From Vibrio algarum (lineage in GTDB: Bacteria; Pseudomonadota; Gammaproteobacteria; Enterobacterales; Vibrionaceae): 64,000 bases of DNA. A model generated the notes under the pieces. That model saw only the letters and a program-made list of their open reading frames with translations, searched no databases and was not told the origin of the DNA. The translations under genes were made by a program, and so were the position numbers. Location of the stretch: positions 1,550,001 through 1,614,000 of the forward strand of contig NZ_JAQLOI010000001.1 of the NCBI RefSeq assembly GCF_028204155.1, in the 5' to 3' direction. Shown piece by piece: positions 54,103 to 63,191 of this stretch. Position 1 is the first letter of the stretch. Each line of letters starts with the position of its first letter.

Positions 54103-56094
54103 TTATAGCCTGAACCTACTCACCAAGCTCTCCTGTTCTTGTGCGATAGTGCTTAAGTTGTCACTTACGGACGCTATTTGTGACATGGCTTGATAGCTAT
54201 CATCAGCAATATGATTAATGCCTTCTAAACTTTGAGCAATCTCACCAGTGGTTGTGCTCTGTTCTGCAGCAGCTTCAGATATGTGGGTACTCATCTGGCT
54301 TATTTCTAAAATTAATGCCTGAATTTCTTCCATAGAACTATTTGCATTAGATGCTTGAGCAATAGAGTTTTCCATATCCCCCATGCAGCTTTCAATCATA
54401 TGACTGGCGGATTTAGAGCTAGATTGAAGATTACCTATCATACTTTCTATTTCAGTCGTAGATTCCGTGGTTTTTTGTGCTAATACGCGGACTTCATCGG
54501 CAACAACAGCAAATCCTCTACCTTGTTCCCCTGCACGAGCAGCCTCGATTGCTGCGTTAAGCGCCAGCAAGTTAGTTTGCTCAGCTATCCCTTGAATGAC
54601 GTCAAGAATAGAGCCAATTTCACTACTCATTTGTTGTAGTTCAGATACCGCTTCTACGGATTCAGTTAATCGAGATTCCAGTTGATTAATCGTAGTGATG
54701 TTTTGGTTCATTACCTCTCGACCGCTGTCAGAAGCACTTTCGACCTGATGTACCTTCTCTAATGAGTTGAGAGCACTTTGAGATACTTCTGCTACGGAAT
54801 GCGCCATCTCTGTCATTGCCGTCGCAACATTAGCCGTCTGTTCTCGTTGGCTATTAAGTTGGCTTTGCGCATTATTTGAGGTGGTTTGGTTTGTGGTTGA
54901 TGCATTGGTCAGATCACGCGAGGCGCTACTGAGTTGCTGTAAGATATTATGCAAGTTGTCCGCTAGAGTATTGATATGTCCACTCACTCGACTAAATTCG
55001 TTGTTATAGCGAATATCGATACGCTTGGTCATATCCCCATCGGCTAGGCTTTCTAATGTAGCAAAGATGCGAATAAGTGGTTCTCTAACGCTATGAGCAA
55101 GATGATACCCGATGACAATAGCTAAGATGACGACGACGACACCAATGATGCTCGCTTGCAAGCGTCCATCGGTATAAATACTCTCCGCTTCTGATAGCGT
55201 ATCGTTCAGCTCTTCCGTTGCGACGTCATTAAATCCGGCAAGCAGCGTCATGGTTTGGTCAATCTCAGACGCGAGGTTCTCTATATTTTGATATAGATTT
55301 TCTTGAGCAAGTAAAAACGCAGAGTGTTGATCCAATACGCCACCTTTTTTACCTATATCTTTTGTGAACCCTTCGACCGACTTATCAAAAGTAGATTTAA
55401 GAGATGGTAATTGAGTGGTCAAACCTTGGTAGGCGTATACTAATTGCGCGACGGATTTTTTGTTTTCTGCAAATGCTTTGGCAACAAACTCGAGATCGTC
55501 ACTGGCTAGGGCATCTGATGTAACCATTTCAGCTTTTTTAAGTTTTAAGAAATAGCTTTTCGCTAAAAGCTTGATTGAAATGCTGCTTTGGTCGTCGACA
55601 AAATCTTTCATTCCAACCGTTAAATCAGAATGAAGTCGTTGATAGTCTCGTGTTGATTTTCGAACCTGTTCTTGCGCGATGAACATGTCTTGATAATTGC
55701 CCATAGCTTCCTGTGCGACCGCAAAATAGCTGGTTTCAAGTTCTTTTAACTGATTAACATTACTTTGTAATGAAGGGTAGCTTGAACTGGCTGTCTCAAG
55801 TTGATTGAATATCACCTGAAAACTGTCTTGTGCTTGTTTGAAACTGCGCTTGTTCTGTTCCATCCTTTCTACATTTTGTGTCGTCAAAAAGTCCTTAAAC
55901 GCTTTGTCTGCAGAGAGTAACTTCACACTGGTCTGGTTTGATAAAGAAACTAATGGCAATGACTTTTCTGTCACAGTACTAAACATAGAGTGGATATTAC
56001 TCATTCCATTTAGCATTATTACAACTGTAGCGATAAACATAATCACTAAAATGGAAAATCCGGCGTACATACGCCTGATTACAGATCCTTTCAT
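54103..56094 (-). CDS. Methyl-accepting chemotaxis protein
   Basis: A 663-residue chemoreceptor starting MKGSVIRRMYAGFSILVIMFIATVVIML, with a periplasmic helical domain to about residue 320, a second membrane segment (SIIGVVVVILAIVIGYHLA), HAMP, and the signalling tip GIAEQTNLLALNAAIEAARAGEQGRGFAVVADEVRVLA. Start at 56094 has GGGGGAG just upstream. The same neighbour occurs beside VC1899 in V. cholerae as I recall, so this is a fixed location. Ligand unknown. Confidence 0.88.
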   Translation of the reverse strand: MKGSVIRRMYAGFSILVIMFIATVVIMLNGMSNIHSMFSTVTEKSLPLVSLSNQTSVKLLSADKAFKDFLTTQNVERMEQNKRSFKQAQDSFQVIFNQLETASSSYPSLQSNVNQLKELETSYFAVAQEAMGNYQDMFIAQEQVRKSTRDYQRLHSDLTVGMKDFVDDQSSISIKLLAKSYFLKLKKAEMVTSDALASDDLEFVAKAFAENKKSVAQLVYAYQGLTTQLPSLKSTFDKSVEGFTKDIGKKGGVLDQHSAFLLAQENLYQNIENLASEIDQTMTLLAGFNDVATEELNDTLSEAESIYTDGRLQASIIGVVVVILAIVIGYHLAHSVREPLIRIFATLESLADGDMTKRIDIRYNNEFSRVSGHINTLADNLHNILQQLSSASRDLTNASTTNQTTSNNAQSQLNSQREQTANVATAMTEMAHSVAEVSQSALNSLEKVHQVESASDSGREVMNQNITTINQLESRLTESVEAVSELQQMSSEIGSILDVIQGIAEQTNLLALNAAIEAARAGEQGRGFAVVADEVRVLAQKTTESTTEIESMIGNLQSSSKSASHMIESCMGDMENSIAQASNANSSMEEIQALILEISQMSTHISEAAAEQSTTTGEIAQSLEGINHIADDSYQAMSQIASVSDNLSTIAQEQESLVSRFRL

Positions 56095-56342
56095 TTTCTC
56101 TCCCCCGTTAGAAAAATAAGGTATTAATATTGAAACCATAACAGACACTTATTATTGTTTTAAATGTCAGTATTGGGTGACCAATAATACGTATTTCATA
56201 TTGCACAAACTGAGATTTGAAGCTCAATTCACGTTATCGGCAGAGCGTCTCGAAAATCGAGAGTTGAGCGTTGTTTTTATTGTGATTTGGTGACCCATAA
56301 CGCATACTCAACAAAAATTATCGTCAAAGATGGAGTGCCGCA

Positions 56343-56693
56343 ATGGTGGAAGAAACAATATTTAGCAAAATTATTCGAAAAGAGATTCCAGCTGATATCG
56401 TCTACCAAGATGATTTGGTGACCGCATTTAGAGATATAAGCCCACGAGCCCCAAGTCACATTCTAATTATTCCAAATAAACTGATCCCTACGGTGAATGA
56501 CGTAGAACAAGAAGATGAGTTAATGTTAGGCCGAATGTTTACTGCCGCCAGAAAGATAGCGAAAGATGAAGGGATTGATGAAGACGGCTATCGTCTGATC
56601 ATGAACTGTAACGCGCACGGTGGGCAAGAGGTCTACCATATTCATATGCACCTTCTTGGAGGTCGCCCTCTGGGTCCTCTGTTGCTGGGTTAA
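56343..56693 (+). CDS. hinT: HIT family purine nucleoside phosphoramidase
   Basis: A 116-residue protein starting ETIFSKIIRKEIPADIVYQDD with the catalytic triad motif HIHMHLLGG near the C-terminus and upstream GGQEVYHIH. HinT hydrolyses adenosine phosphoramidates. It begins the conserved block hinT - lipoprotein - ycfL - lpoB - thiK - ycfP - ndh; the next gene starts 27 bases on, so they probably share a transcript. Confidence 0.93.
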   Translation: MVEETIFSKIIRKEIPADIVYQDDLVTAFRDISPRAPSHILIIPNKLIPTVNDVEQEDELMLGRMFTAARKIAKDEGIDEDGYRLIMNCNAHGGQEVYHIHMHLLGGRPLGPLLLG

Positions 56694-56719
56694 TTTGGAA
56701 TTGATTTCTTAGTAAGCTT

Positions 56720-58111
56720 ATGTTGAATAAAACGTGCCGATTGCTAGTCATTACTGCGGTCTCAGCTGTAATGACGGCTTGTTCTACCTTTTCTGCTGGC
56801 AACCTGTTTAGCCACTACAGCGCTCAAAATCGTACTGTTTATACCGCTGTAGAAACAGGGCAGTATGATAAAGCAGTAGACCTGTTACCTGACTATATTG
56901 CGGGTGATATATTAGACAATATGGAAAAGGGAAGAGTAAATCTACTCAATGAAACCTACCCAGAGAGCAAAGCTTTTTTTGAAAGTAGTGAAACAGCTGT
57001 GCGTGTGCAACAAGACCAAGCAGTTGTGTCTATTAGTGAAAGTGCTTCTAGTATTGGGGCATTGGCCGTTAATGATAACTTAACAAGTTATTATCCAGCG
57101 GACTATGAACTAGGTTTTTTGCATTTGTATTTAGCCCTTAACTACCTTAATGAGAATTCGCTAGAAGGCGCTTTAGTTGAGGTACGTAAAGCCAATCAAG
57201 TTCAAGAAAGGGCTAAAAAAGCGCGTGAATCTGATCTCGCTTCTGCTGAGAAAGAGATGAAATCGGATGGTTTAAGCCCAAATTTAGGTTCTGTTTTGTC
57301 TAAATACCCCGATGCGGGCAAGCAGCTACAAGCGGTTCAAAATGGATATTTGTTGTATTTGTCTGCTCTGCTCTACGAGACCGCAGGGGAACTAAATGAC
57401 GCTTATGTTGACTATAGACGTGCGTTAGCAGTAATGCCGAATAATGCAGAGATAATTGACGGTACTATTCGAGTAGCTCAAAAGTTAGGCATGCGCGAAG
57501 ACCTAAGTAAGTTAGTTAAGCAATATGGTGACAGAACACCTTTGGCAAAAAATGAAGCACGGTTAATCGTTATTGATGAACAAGGTGTTGTGTTTGCCAA
57601 GCAAGGTTGGAAGCAACCACTCCCTATTTATACAAAAGGGCAGTGGGCTTATTTTACAATGTCACTTCCATATTATCCTACGCAGGCTTCTCGTCAGTTT
57701 GCTACGCTTAAGATAAACGACAAACCAGTATCGAAGTCGAAACTTGTTGATGTAAATTTAATGGCGCAACAAGATTTAACGGAAAGAATGCCTACGATTT
57801 TGCTAAGGCAGGCTTTACGAGTTGTGGCTAAAGAACAGATTCGTCGAGAAGCGGCGGAACAGGATGATATCGGGAACTTGTTAGTTAACGTATGGAATGT
57901 TTTTACAGAACAACCCGATACGCGCAGTTGGCAAACATTGCCTGCGGAGGTCTATAGTAGTAGTGATATTGTCGAACCAGGGGAATACAGAATAGATGTC
58001 GGAAACCAGAATTACGATGTCAAAGTAGAAGAAGGCAGAACAGTTTTGGTCTGGATTTCTAGGCAGGGTTCAAGTGCAACAATTTGGCATAAACAACTTG
58101 GGAGTTTGTAA
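56720..58111 (+). CDS. COG3014 family lipoprotein
   Basis: A 463-residue lipoprotein with lipobox VMTAC (Cys21). The central part is helical and TPR-like (YELGFLHLYLALNYLNENSLEGALVEVRKANQVQERAKK); the C-terminal part is beta-rich. Function unknown. Its stop overlaps the next start by one base (TAATG), so translation is coupled to ycfL, and its conserved place beside lpoB suggests an envelope role. Confidence 0.85.
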   Translation: MLNKTCRLLVITAVSAVMTACSTFSAGNLFSHYSAQNRTVYTAVETGQYDKAVDLLPDYIAGDILDNMEKGRVNLLNETYPESKAFFESSETAVRVQQDQAVVSISESASSIGALAVNDNLTSYYPADYELGFLHLYLALNYLNENSLEGALVEVRKANQVQERAKKARESDLASAEKEMKSDGLSPNLGSVLSKYPDAGKQLQAVQNGYLLYLSALLYETAGELNDAYVDYRRALAVMPNNAEIIDGTIRVAQKLGMREDLSKLVKQYGDRTPLAKNEARLIVIDEQGVVFAKQGWKQPLPIYTKGQWAYFTMSLPYYPTQASRQFATLKINDKPVSKSKLVDVNLMAQQDLTERMPTILLRQALRVVAKEQIRREAAEQDDIGNLLVNVWNVFTEQPDTRSWQTLPAEVYSSSDIVEPGEYRIDVGNQNYDVKVEEGRTVLVWISRQGSSATIWHKQLGSL

Positions 58112-58500
58112 TGAAAAAAATAGGGATAGCATTAATTATGGCCTTGGCCTTAATCGGTTGTTCTAACAATACAGCAGGTCTTCGAGTTGATGGCCGGTCA
58201 CAAAATGTGATGTTTGGTGACAATGTGCTCGGAGGGCGGTTACTGGTTGATAATATCGCGACCACAGAATTAGAGGGGCACGCGAGAGGTATTGTCACAC
58301 TTACTAGTCAGTTTAAAGGTGACCAAAATATTCAGTATCGCTTCTATTGGTACGATAACGATGGATTAGAAGTGAATTCTAAGCAAGCAGCTTGGAAACA
58401 ACAGATTGTGAGAGGGTTTGAAACACTTTCTATCTCGGAAGTGTCTATTAATCCAAATGGCAAACAATTCCGTGTTCAAATACGTGAAGCAAATAATTAA
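58111..58500 (+). CDS. ycfL: YcfL family lipoprotein (DUF1425)
   Basis: A 129-residue lipoprotein with lipobox LIGC (Cys17) and a small beta-sandwich: NVMFGDNVLGGRLLVDNIATTELEGHARGIVTLTS and QYRFYWYDNDGLEV. One-base overlap with the upstream gene and nine bases before lpoB, as in many gammaproteobacteria. Confidence 0.88.
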   Translation: MKKIGIALIMALALIGCSNNTAGLRVDGRSQNVMFGDNVLGGRLLVDNIATTELEGHARGIVTLTSQFKGDQNIQYRFYWYDNDGLEVNSKQAAWKQQIVRGFETLSISEVSINPNGKQFRVQIREANN

Positions 58501-58509
58501 GGGTGAAAG

Positions 58510-59100
58510 ATGAATAAAGGTGTTATAGCGTTAATTGGGCTAGCGGTTGTTTTAGGCGGCTGTTCGAATACTGTTAATTATGGCGATGCACAAGAAGCAG
58601 AAACCACAACGATTGATTTTGGATCAACCGACTTACAAAAAATCGCTAGTGAGATGGTTGATAGTATGCTGATGTCAGGATCTGTAGCTGCCATTACTAG
58701 AGATAGCCGCCCAGTCGCTTTTGTCGAAACTATCAAGAACAAGACTAGCGAGCACATAGATACGGAGTCTATCACTGATTCCATTAGTACCAAGATGCTG
58801 AACTCTGGGAAATTCCGTTTTGTAGATATGGATAGAGTAGAATCAGTACGTAAGCAACTAAACTTCCAAAACAACGATGAATTAGCGGATCAAAGCAGCG
58901 CTATTCAGTTCGGCAAGATGGTTGGCGCTCAATATATGCTCTATGGCAACATGTCGAGTATTGTAAAGCAAGCGGGTAGCAAAAAAGACGTCTATTATAA
59001 AATGACAATGCGTTTAATGGACCTTGAAACGGGCATTATCGAATGGGCTGATGAAACTGAGATCCGAAAAAATGAATCGAAGAGCTTCTTAGGTTTATAA
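58510..59100 (+). CDS. lpoB: LpoB, outer-membrane lipoprotein activator of PBP1B
   Basis: A 196-residue lipoprotein with lipobox LGGC (Cys18). The globular domain shows RPVAFVETIKNKTSEHIDTESITDSISTKMLNSGKFRFVDMDRV and GAQYMLYGNMSSIVKQ, the LpoB fold. In E. coli it spans the periplasm to stimulate the synthase PBP1B. Here the disordered linker is short. Confidence 0.9.
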   Translation: MNKGVIALIGLAVVLGGCSNTVNYGDAQEAETTTIDFGSTDLQKIASEMVDSMLMSGSVAAITRDSRPVAFVETIKNKTSEHIDTESITDSISTKMLNSGKFRFVDMDRVESVRKQLNFQNNDELADQSSAIQFGKMVGAQYMLYGNMSSIVKQAGSKKDVYYKMTMRLMDLETGIIEWADETEIRKNESKSFLGL

Positions 59101-59143
59101 TTTTGCGTTAGAAATAGAACGTTATACAACAAGAGGGCGTCCA

Positions 59144-59995
59144 GTGAGAATGACATGGAGTGAAGCAAAATCGCTTGACCAGTCGTTATTATCACTGGAC
59201 TCTTTTTTTATTGAGCCGCCACAAATTGCAGAAATTCTCCCTGGAGGCTTAACTAATCGATGTTGGAAAATTACGTCTCACTCGGGTACACCTTATGTTT
59301 GGCGACCTAGCTCCATACAGCTATTTCAATTTGGGATCTCTCGTATTAGAGAGAATCAATTACTGGAATCATTAAGAGAATGCCATTTCGCTCCGACTCC
59401 AATACATCTAAACGATAAAGGTTTATTGGTTGAGTGGTTAGAGGGAAGCGTTGGCGATGTTCCGTTGAGTAATATTGAGTTGATTGGGACGCTCAGCAAG
59501 ATCCATTCTGTAAATATTCACAATAAACCCGTACCGTTGTTTGCTTATACTGCAAAAGTTGACGGGTACTGGCATAAATTAAACTTAGAACTAAAATCAA
59601 AACAGCGAGAGCAGATCTATAATCTTTATAGAGAATTACCTGATATCCCTCAAGTTGAACCAACCTTGTGCCATTTTGATCTGGGAAACTACAATATAGT
59701 TAGAACCGTTCAGGGTATAAAGGTGATCGATTGGGAATATGCTGGCGTCAGTGATCCTAGAATGGATCTGGCAATGACCCTGGAACTTAGTGGCTATAAT
59801 ATGCCAAAAAGTGTTGCGATGTATTGTAAGTTGAGAAATATCGAAGATATTGACAGATGGTTAGTGGGAGTTAATCAGTGGCAACCGCGTAATCACATGA
59901 TGGCAATGCTGTGGTATTTGCTAGGTTACCAGCTTTGGCGTGATAATAACTACCTGTTGCAAGCAGAACGGTTGGAAGCGTTGCTTATTCGGTAA
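59144..59995 (+). CDS. thiK: Thiamine kinase-like phosphotransferase
   Basis: A 283-residue kinase of the choline/aminoglycoside kinase fold. N-terminal GGLTNRCWKITSHSGTPYVWRP (nucleotide-binding part), catalytic CHFDLGNYNIV and metal-binding VIDWEYAGVSDPRMDLAM. The position after lpoB is that of thiK in enterics. The likely start is GTG at 59144 with AAGAGGG upstream; the ATG two codons on is an alternative. Confidence 0.82.
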   Translation: MRMTWSEAKSLDQSLLSLDSFFIEPPQIAEILPGGLTNRCWKITSHSGTPYVWRPSSIQLFQFGISRIRENQLLESLRECHFAPTPIHLNDKGLLVEWLEGSVGDVPLSNIELIGTLSKIHSVNIHNKPVPLFAYTAKVDGYWHKLNLELKSKQREQIYNLYRELPDIPQVEPTLCHFDLGNYNIVRTVQGIKVIDWEYAGVSDPRMDLAMTLELSGYNMPKSVAMYCKLRNIEDIDRWLVGVNQWQPRNHMMAMLWYLLGYQLWRDNNYLLQAERLEALLIR

Positions 59996-60183
59996 CTAAG
60001 CTTGCTAATTGCTAGCAAGTAATTATCTATGATATAAATCTTTCTAGGCTACAAACGAACTTATGTTGCTGATATTTTTATGTTATAAATTAGTTAAGCC
60101 ATAAAAATATCAGGCAATTAAGTTAACCTATTATAATTCGTGGTAAATTTAGAATTGCACCAACAAGGATAGCGGGAGGTACC

Positions 60184-60723
60184 ATGATAATTTATTTACA
60201 CGGCTTTGACTCAACAAGCCCAGGGAATCACGAGAAAGTACTTCAGCTTCAGTTTATAGACGATGACGTCCGTTTTATTAACTACAGTACGCTTCATCCG
60301 AAGCATGATATGGCGCACCTTCTAAAGGAAGTACACAAGGCGATTGAGCAATCGGACGACCTTCATCCAATTATTTGTGGCGTAGGGCTGGGCGGTTATT
60401 GGTCTGAACGCATCGGGTTTTTATGCGGTATTAAACAGGTTGCTTTTAATCCTAATTTATATCCAGAACTAAACATGACTGGAAAGATAGACAGACCAGA
60501 AGAGTACGAAGATATCGCAACTAAGTGCGTTGCACAGTATCGAATCAAGAATAAAGATCGTTGTTTGGTCATTCTTTCTAAGAGTGATGAGGATATTGAC
60601 CACAGCGTAACGGTTGATGCTTTAAAAGATTACTATCAAATAATTTGGGATGAGACAGAAACTCATAAATTTAAAAAAATATCCCAACATTTGCAAACCA
60701 TCAAGGCATTTAAAGAAGCTTGA
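60184..60723 (+). CDS. ycfP: YcfP, UPF0227 alpha/beta-hydrolase-like protein
   Basis: A 179-residue protein starting MIIYLHGFDSTSPGNHEKV with the later GVGLGGYWSERIG (a hydrolase elbow with glycine in place of the nucleophilic serine, as usual in this family). GGGAGG lies directly upstream. Function unknown; conserved beside ndh. A terminator follows. Confidence 0.9.
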   Translation: MIIYLHGFDSTSPGNHEKVLQLQFIDDDVRFINYSTLHPKHDMAHLLKEVHKAIEQSDDLHPIICGVGLGGYWSERIGFLCGIKQVAFNPNLYPELNMTGKIDRPEEYEDIATKCVAQYRIKNKDRCLVILSKSDEDIDHSVTVDALKDYYQIIWDETETHKFKKISQHLQTIKAFKEA

Positions 60724-60743
60724 TAGCTGGATGTGTTTGAAAA

Positions 60744-60772
60744 ACGGCCTCTTTTTAGAGGTCGTTTTTTTT
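60744..60772 (+). terminator. Intrinsic terminator after ycfP
   Basis: ACGGCCTCT-TTTT-AGAGGTCGT, one G-U pair, followed by a run of T residues. Confidence 0.9.
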
Positions 60773-60858
60773 GCTTTATAGTTAACTAATTTGTGTGAAA
60801 ATGTGACGAATGTAAAAAATTCTTGCGGTGTAGAATTAGCTATATATAATGCAAACGT

Positions 60859-60888
60859 AACTTTTTTTGATATATATCAAAAAAAGTT
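60859..60888. promoter_or_regulatory. FNR box within a perfect 30-bp palindrome upstream of ndh
   Basis: TTGATATATATCAA at 60867-60880 is a consensus FNR site (TTGAT-N4-ATCAA). It is the core of an uninterrupted 30-base palindrome with arms beginning AACTTTTTTT. It lies about 150 bases upstream of ndh. In E. coli FNR represses ndh without oxygen. Confidence 0.75.
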
Positions 60889-61027
60889 GAACAAAAAGAG
60901 TGAGCACATTCAAAGAAGCTCTCCTTATGGCACTAAAAACAACGTGAATAGCGGCTTGGTTAAATACAGAATCCCATAGTTTGAATTATTCAGGCTATTT
61001 ATATTTTAGATTGAAAGGAATGCTTAT

Positions 61028-62314
61028 ATGACTCGAATCATTGTTGTCGGCGGTGGAGCTGGTGGTTTGGAGCTAGCAACTAAGCTAGGTAATAAACTAG
61101 GACGTAAAAACATAGCAGAAATCACGTTAGTCGATAGGAAAGGCAGCCACTTGTGGAAGCCCTTGCTTCATGAAGTAGCCACAGGTTCACTCGACGAAGG
61201 GGTTGATGCCATAAGTTATCGTGCTCACGCCAAAAATCATCATTTTAACTTTCGTTTAGGTAGTTTAGAAACTATTGACCGTGAACGTAAGGTGATTGTT
61301 CTTGCTGATTTAACCGATGACAATGGTGAACTGTTGCTTCCGCAGCGCGAACTGGAATATGACATATTGGTTATGGCGATTGGGTCTACCTCTAATGACT
61401 TCAATACCCCAGGTGTTAGAGATAATTGCATATTCTTAGATAGCCCAGAGCAAGCACATCGTTTTCGTACACAAATGAATAATGAGTTCCTTAAGCTGCA
61501 TGCAAAAGGGGAAGGGACGGTCGACATTGCAATAGTTGGCGCGGGAGCAACTGGTGTTGAGTTATCTGCCGAACTTCATAATGCCATTAAAGAATTAAGA
61601 ACCTATGGCTTTGGCGATCTAGATTCAAGTAAACTAAATGTTAACCTAGTAGAAGCAGGTGAACGAATTCTTCCTGCCCTACCAGCAAGAATCTCATCGT
61701 CTGCGCATCAAGAGTTAACCAAACTTGGCGTAACAGTAAGAACGTCAACTATGGTGACTCAAGCCGAGCCTGACGGTTTAACCACAAAAGACGGTGACAA
61801 AATTCACGCTCATATTATGGTTTGGGCAGCAGGAATTAAAGCACCAGACTTTATGAAAGATATTGCGGGCTTAGAAACGAATCGTATTAACCAGCTTGTA
61901 GTAAACGACACGTTACAAACGACTCGAGATGAATCTATTTTTGCGATTGGTGACTTAGCTCAGTGTACACAAGCGGATGGCTCTTTTGTTCCTCCTCGTG
62001 CTCAAGCAGCGCACCAAATGGCTAGTCAAGCGTACAACAACATCATGGCGAAACTAAATGGTAAGGTACTTAAGCCTTATGTTTACAAAGACCATGGCTC
62101 ATTGGTTTCTTTGAGCCAGTTTTCCACGGTAGGAAGCTTGATGGGTAACCTAACTAAAGGTTCAATGATGATTGAAGGACGTATAGCGCGTGTCGTCTAT
62201 ATCTCTTTGTATCGTATGCACCAGATGGCACTTCACGGAATGTTTAAGACAACACTTATGATGTTGGTTGGCCGTATAAACCGAGTATTGAGACCAAACC
62301 TAAAACTGCATTAA
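61028..62314 (+). CDS. ndh: Type II NADH:quinone oxidoreductase
   Basis: A 428-residue single-chain, non-proton-pumping dehydrogenase on the inner face of the membrane. FAD-binding GGGAGGLELATKLG at residues about 8-21, NADH-binding IVGAGATGVELSAELHNAI near 170, quinone-site region AIGDLAQ and PPRAQAAHQMASQAYNNI, and a C-terminal amphipathic stretch. AAAGGAA precedes the ATG by six to seven bases. FNR site upstream. Confidence 0.95.
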   Translation: MTRIIVVGGGAGGLELATKLGNKLGRKNIAEITLVDRKGSHLWKPLLHEVATGSLDEGVDAISYRAHAKNHHFNFRLGSLETIDRERKVIVLADLTDDNGELLLPQRELEYDILVMAIGSTSNDFNTPGVRDNCIFLDSPEQAHRFRTQMNNEFLKLHAKGEGTVDIAIVGAGATGVELSAELHNAIKELRTYGFGDLDSSKLNVNLVEAGERILPALPARISSSAHQELTKLGVTVRTSTMVTQAEPDGLTTKDGDKIHAHIMVWAAGIKAPDFMKDIAGLETNRINQLVVNDTLQTTRDESIFAIGDLAQCTQADGSFVPPRAQAAHQMASQAYNNIMAKLNGKVLKPYVYKDHGSLVSLSQFSTVGSLMGNLTKGSMMIEGRIARVVYISLYRMHQMALHGMFKTTLMMLVGRINRVLRPNLKLH

Positions 62315-62349
62315 AATTAATGATTTGACTACATAATTTAAGGCCATGC

Positions 62350-62367
62350 AACAGCATTAATGCTGTT
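62350..62367. repeat. Perfect 18-bp palindrome after ndh
   Basis: AACAGCATTAATGCTGTT, 36 bases after the ndh stop, no T-run. It may be the base of an mRNA-end stem. Confidence 0.5.
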
Positions 62368-62408
62368 CGGTTAAGGTCATTTATACCTGTAATCCCGACG
62401 AAAACCGA

Positions 62409-62470
62409 CGTCATCCCCATGAAAATGGGGATCTAGTACAGCCAAGATTCCCGTTTTCACGGGAATGACG
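62409..62470. repeat. REP/BIME-like bipartite palindromic repeat
   Basis: Two hairpins, ATCCCCAT-GAAA-ATGGGGAT and GATTCCCGT-TTTC-ACGGGAATG, are enclosed by outer CGTCAT and ATGACG. The first is related to the CCCCAC-GAAA-GTGGGG stem at 40121-40136. A dispersed intergenic repeat of this kind is common in Vibrio. A partial unit (AATCCCGACGAAAACCGACG) precedes it. Confidence 0.6.
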
Positions 62471-62590
62471 AAGTATTTAGCGCTAACCGATCGGCATTAA
62501 TGCAATTAAAATAAGCCCAACTTTATCCGATTTAGATATGGAAGCGGCATTTTTAAGCAAAGAAGAGAAAAACAAAATAAGAACTTGGGT

Positions 62591-63139
62591 TTAAATATGG
62601 AGGTCTGGCGTGACACAAAATACTAATCCATCTTTTGGTTTGCCGTTATAAATAAAGCGATTTCTATTAATACCTTCATTTATACAGCCGCAACTTAGCG
62701 CGACTTTATGGCTGAGGACATTTTCTGGGTCACAGACTAACTCAATGCGGGTTAACTGTAGCTTTTCGAAACTGAAACTGATGATAGAGTTTAGAGCCTC
62801 TTTAGCGTAGCCTTTTTGTTGATGCTTATCGGCTATCCAGTAGCCAAGGCTTGCAGAGTTAGAAATGAGATGAACTTCAGTAATAGCAACCATACCAATA
62901 AATTCTTGGTTTTTCTGACAGAATACGCCAAAACCATAAGACGTTCCTTTTACCCAGTTGAGTCGATTTGCCCGAATGAACTCCTGCGCATCTTCAACGT
63001 TGAAACTAGGCTCACACCAATCCATCCAACGATGTAACGATAATGAATCAGCGACTCGATTGGCAAATGCATGACTATGTTCTTGGTTTATAATTTTAAG
63101 CGTTAATCGCTTGGTGAATATTTCTAAACTAGTGACCAA
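62591..63139 (-). CDS. GNAT acetyltransferase, RimJ/RimL type
   Basis: A 182-residue N-acetyltransferase: IFTKRLTLKIINQEHSHAFANRVADS start, SASLGYWIADKHQQKGYAKEALNSIISFSF (acetyl-CoA loop) and LTRIELVCDPENVLSHKVALSCG, as in ribosomal-protein acetyltransferases. The start at TTG 63139 is proposed because an upstream in-frame ATG (63217) would overlap csiV and read through its terminator hairpin. It follows csiV on the same strand. Confidence 0.8.
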   Translation of the reverse strand: MVTSLEIFTKRLTLKIINQEHSHAFANRVADSLSLHRWMDWCEPSFNVEDAQEFIRANRLNWVKGTSYGFGVFCQKNQEFIGMVAITEVHLISNSASLGYWIADKHQQKGYAKEALNSIISFSFEKLQLTRIELVCDPENVLSHKVALSCGCINEGINRNRFIYNGKPKDGLVFCVTPDLHI

Positions 63140-63161
63140 ATTAGGTAGTCCAACAAAGTAA

Positions 63162-63183
63162 AATGCTTCCCTGAGGAAGCATT
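63162..63183 (-). terminator. Hairpin after csiV
   Basis: AATGCTTCC/GGAAGCATT, perfect 9-bp stem around four bases, followed on the minus strand by TTACTTTG. Moderate terminator. Confidence 0.55.
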
Positions 63184-63191
63184 GATAAAGG

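Noticed and set aside
56248..56262. TCTCGA-AAA-TCGAGA hairpin between the chemoreceptor and hinT
   Set aside because: Only six base pairs and no transcript on the plus strand upstream to terminate; not called as a terminator.
60791..60979. 62-codon frame upstream of ndh
   Set aside because: It runs through the FNR palindrome and has no ribosome site; the region is better explained as the ndh control region.
62480..62595. Short frame ending SKEEKNKIRTWV before the acetyltransferase stop
   Set aside because: About 18 codons from its only ATG; no ribosome site. It could be a gene remnant but cannot be supported.
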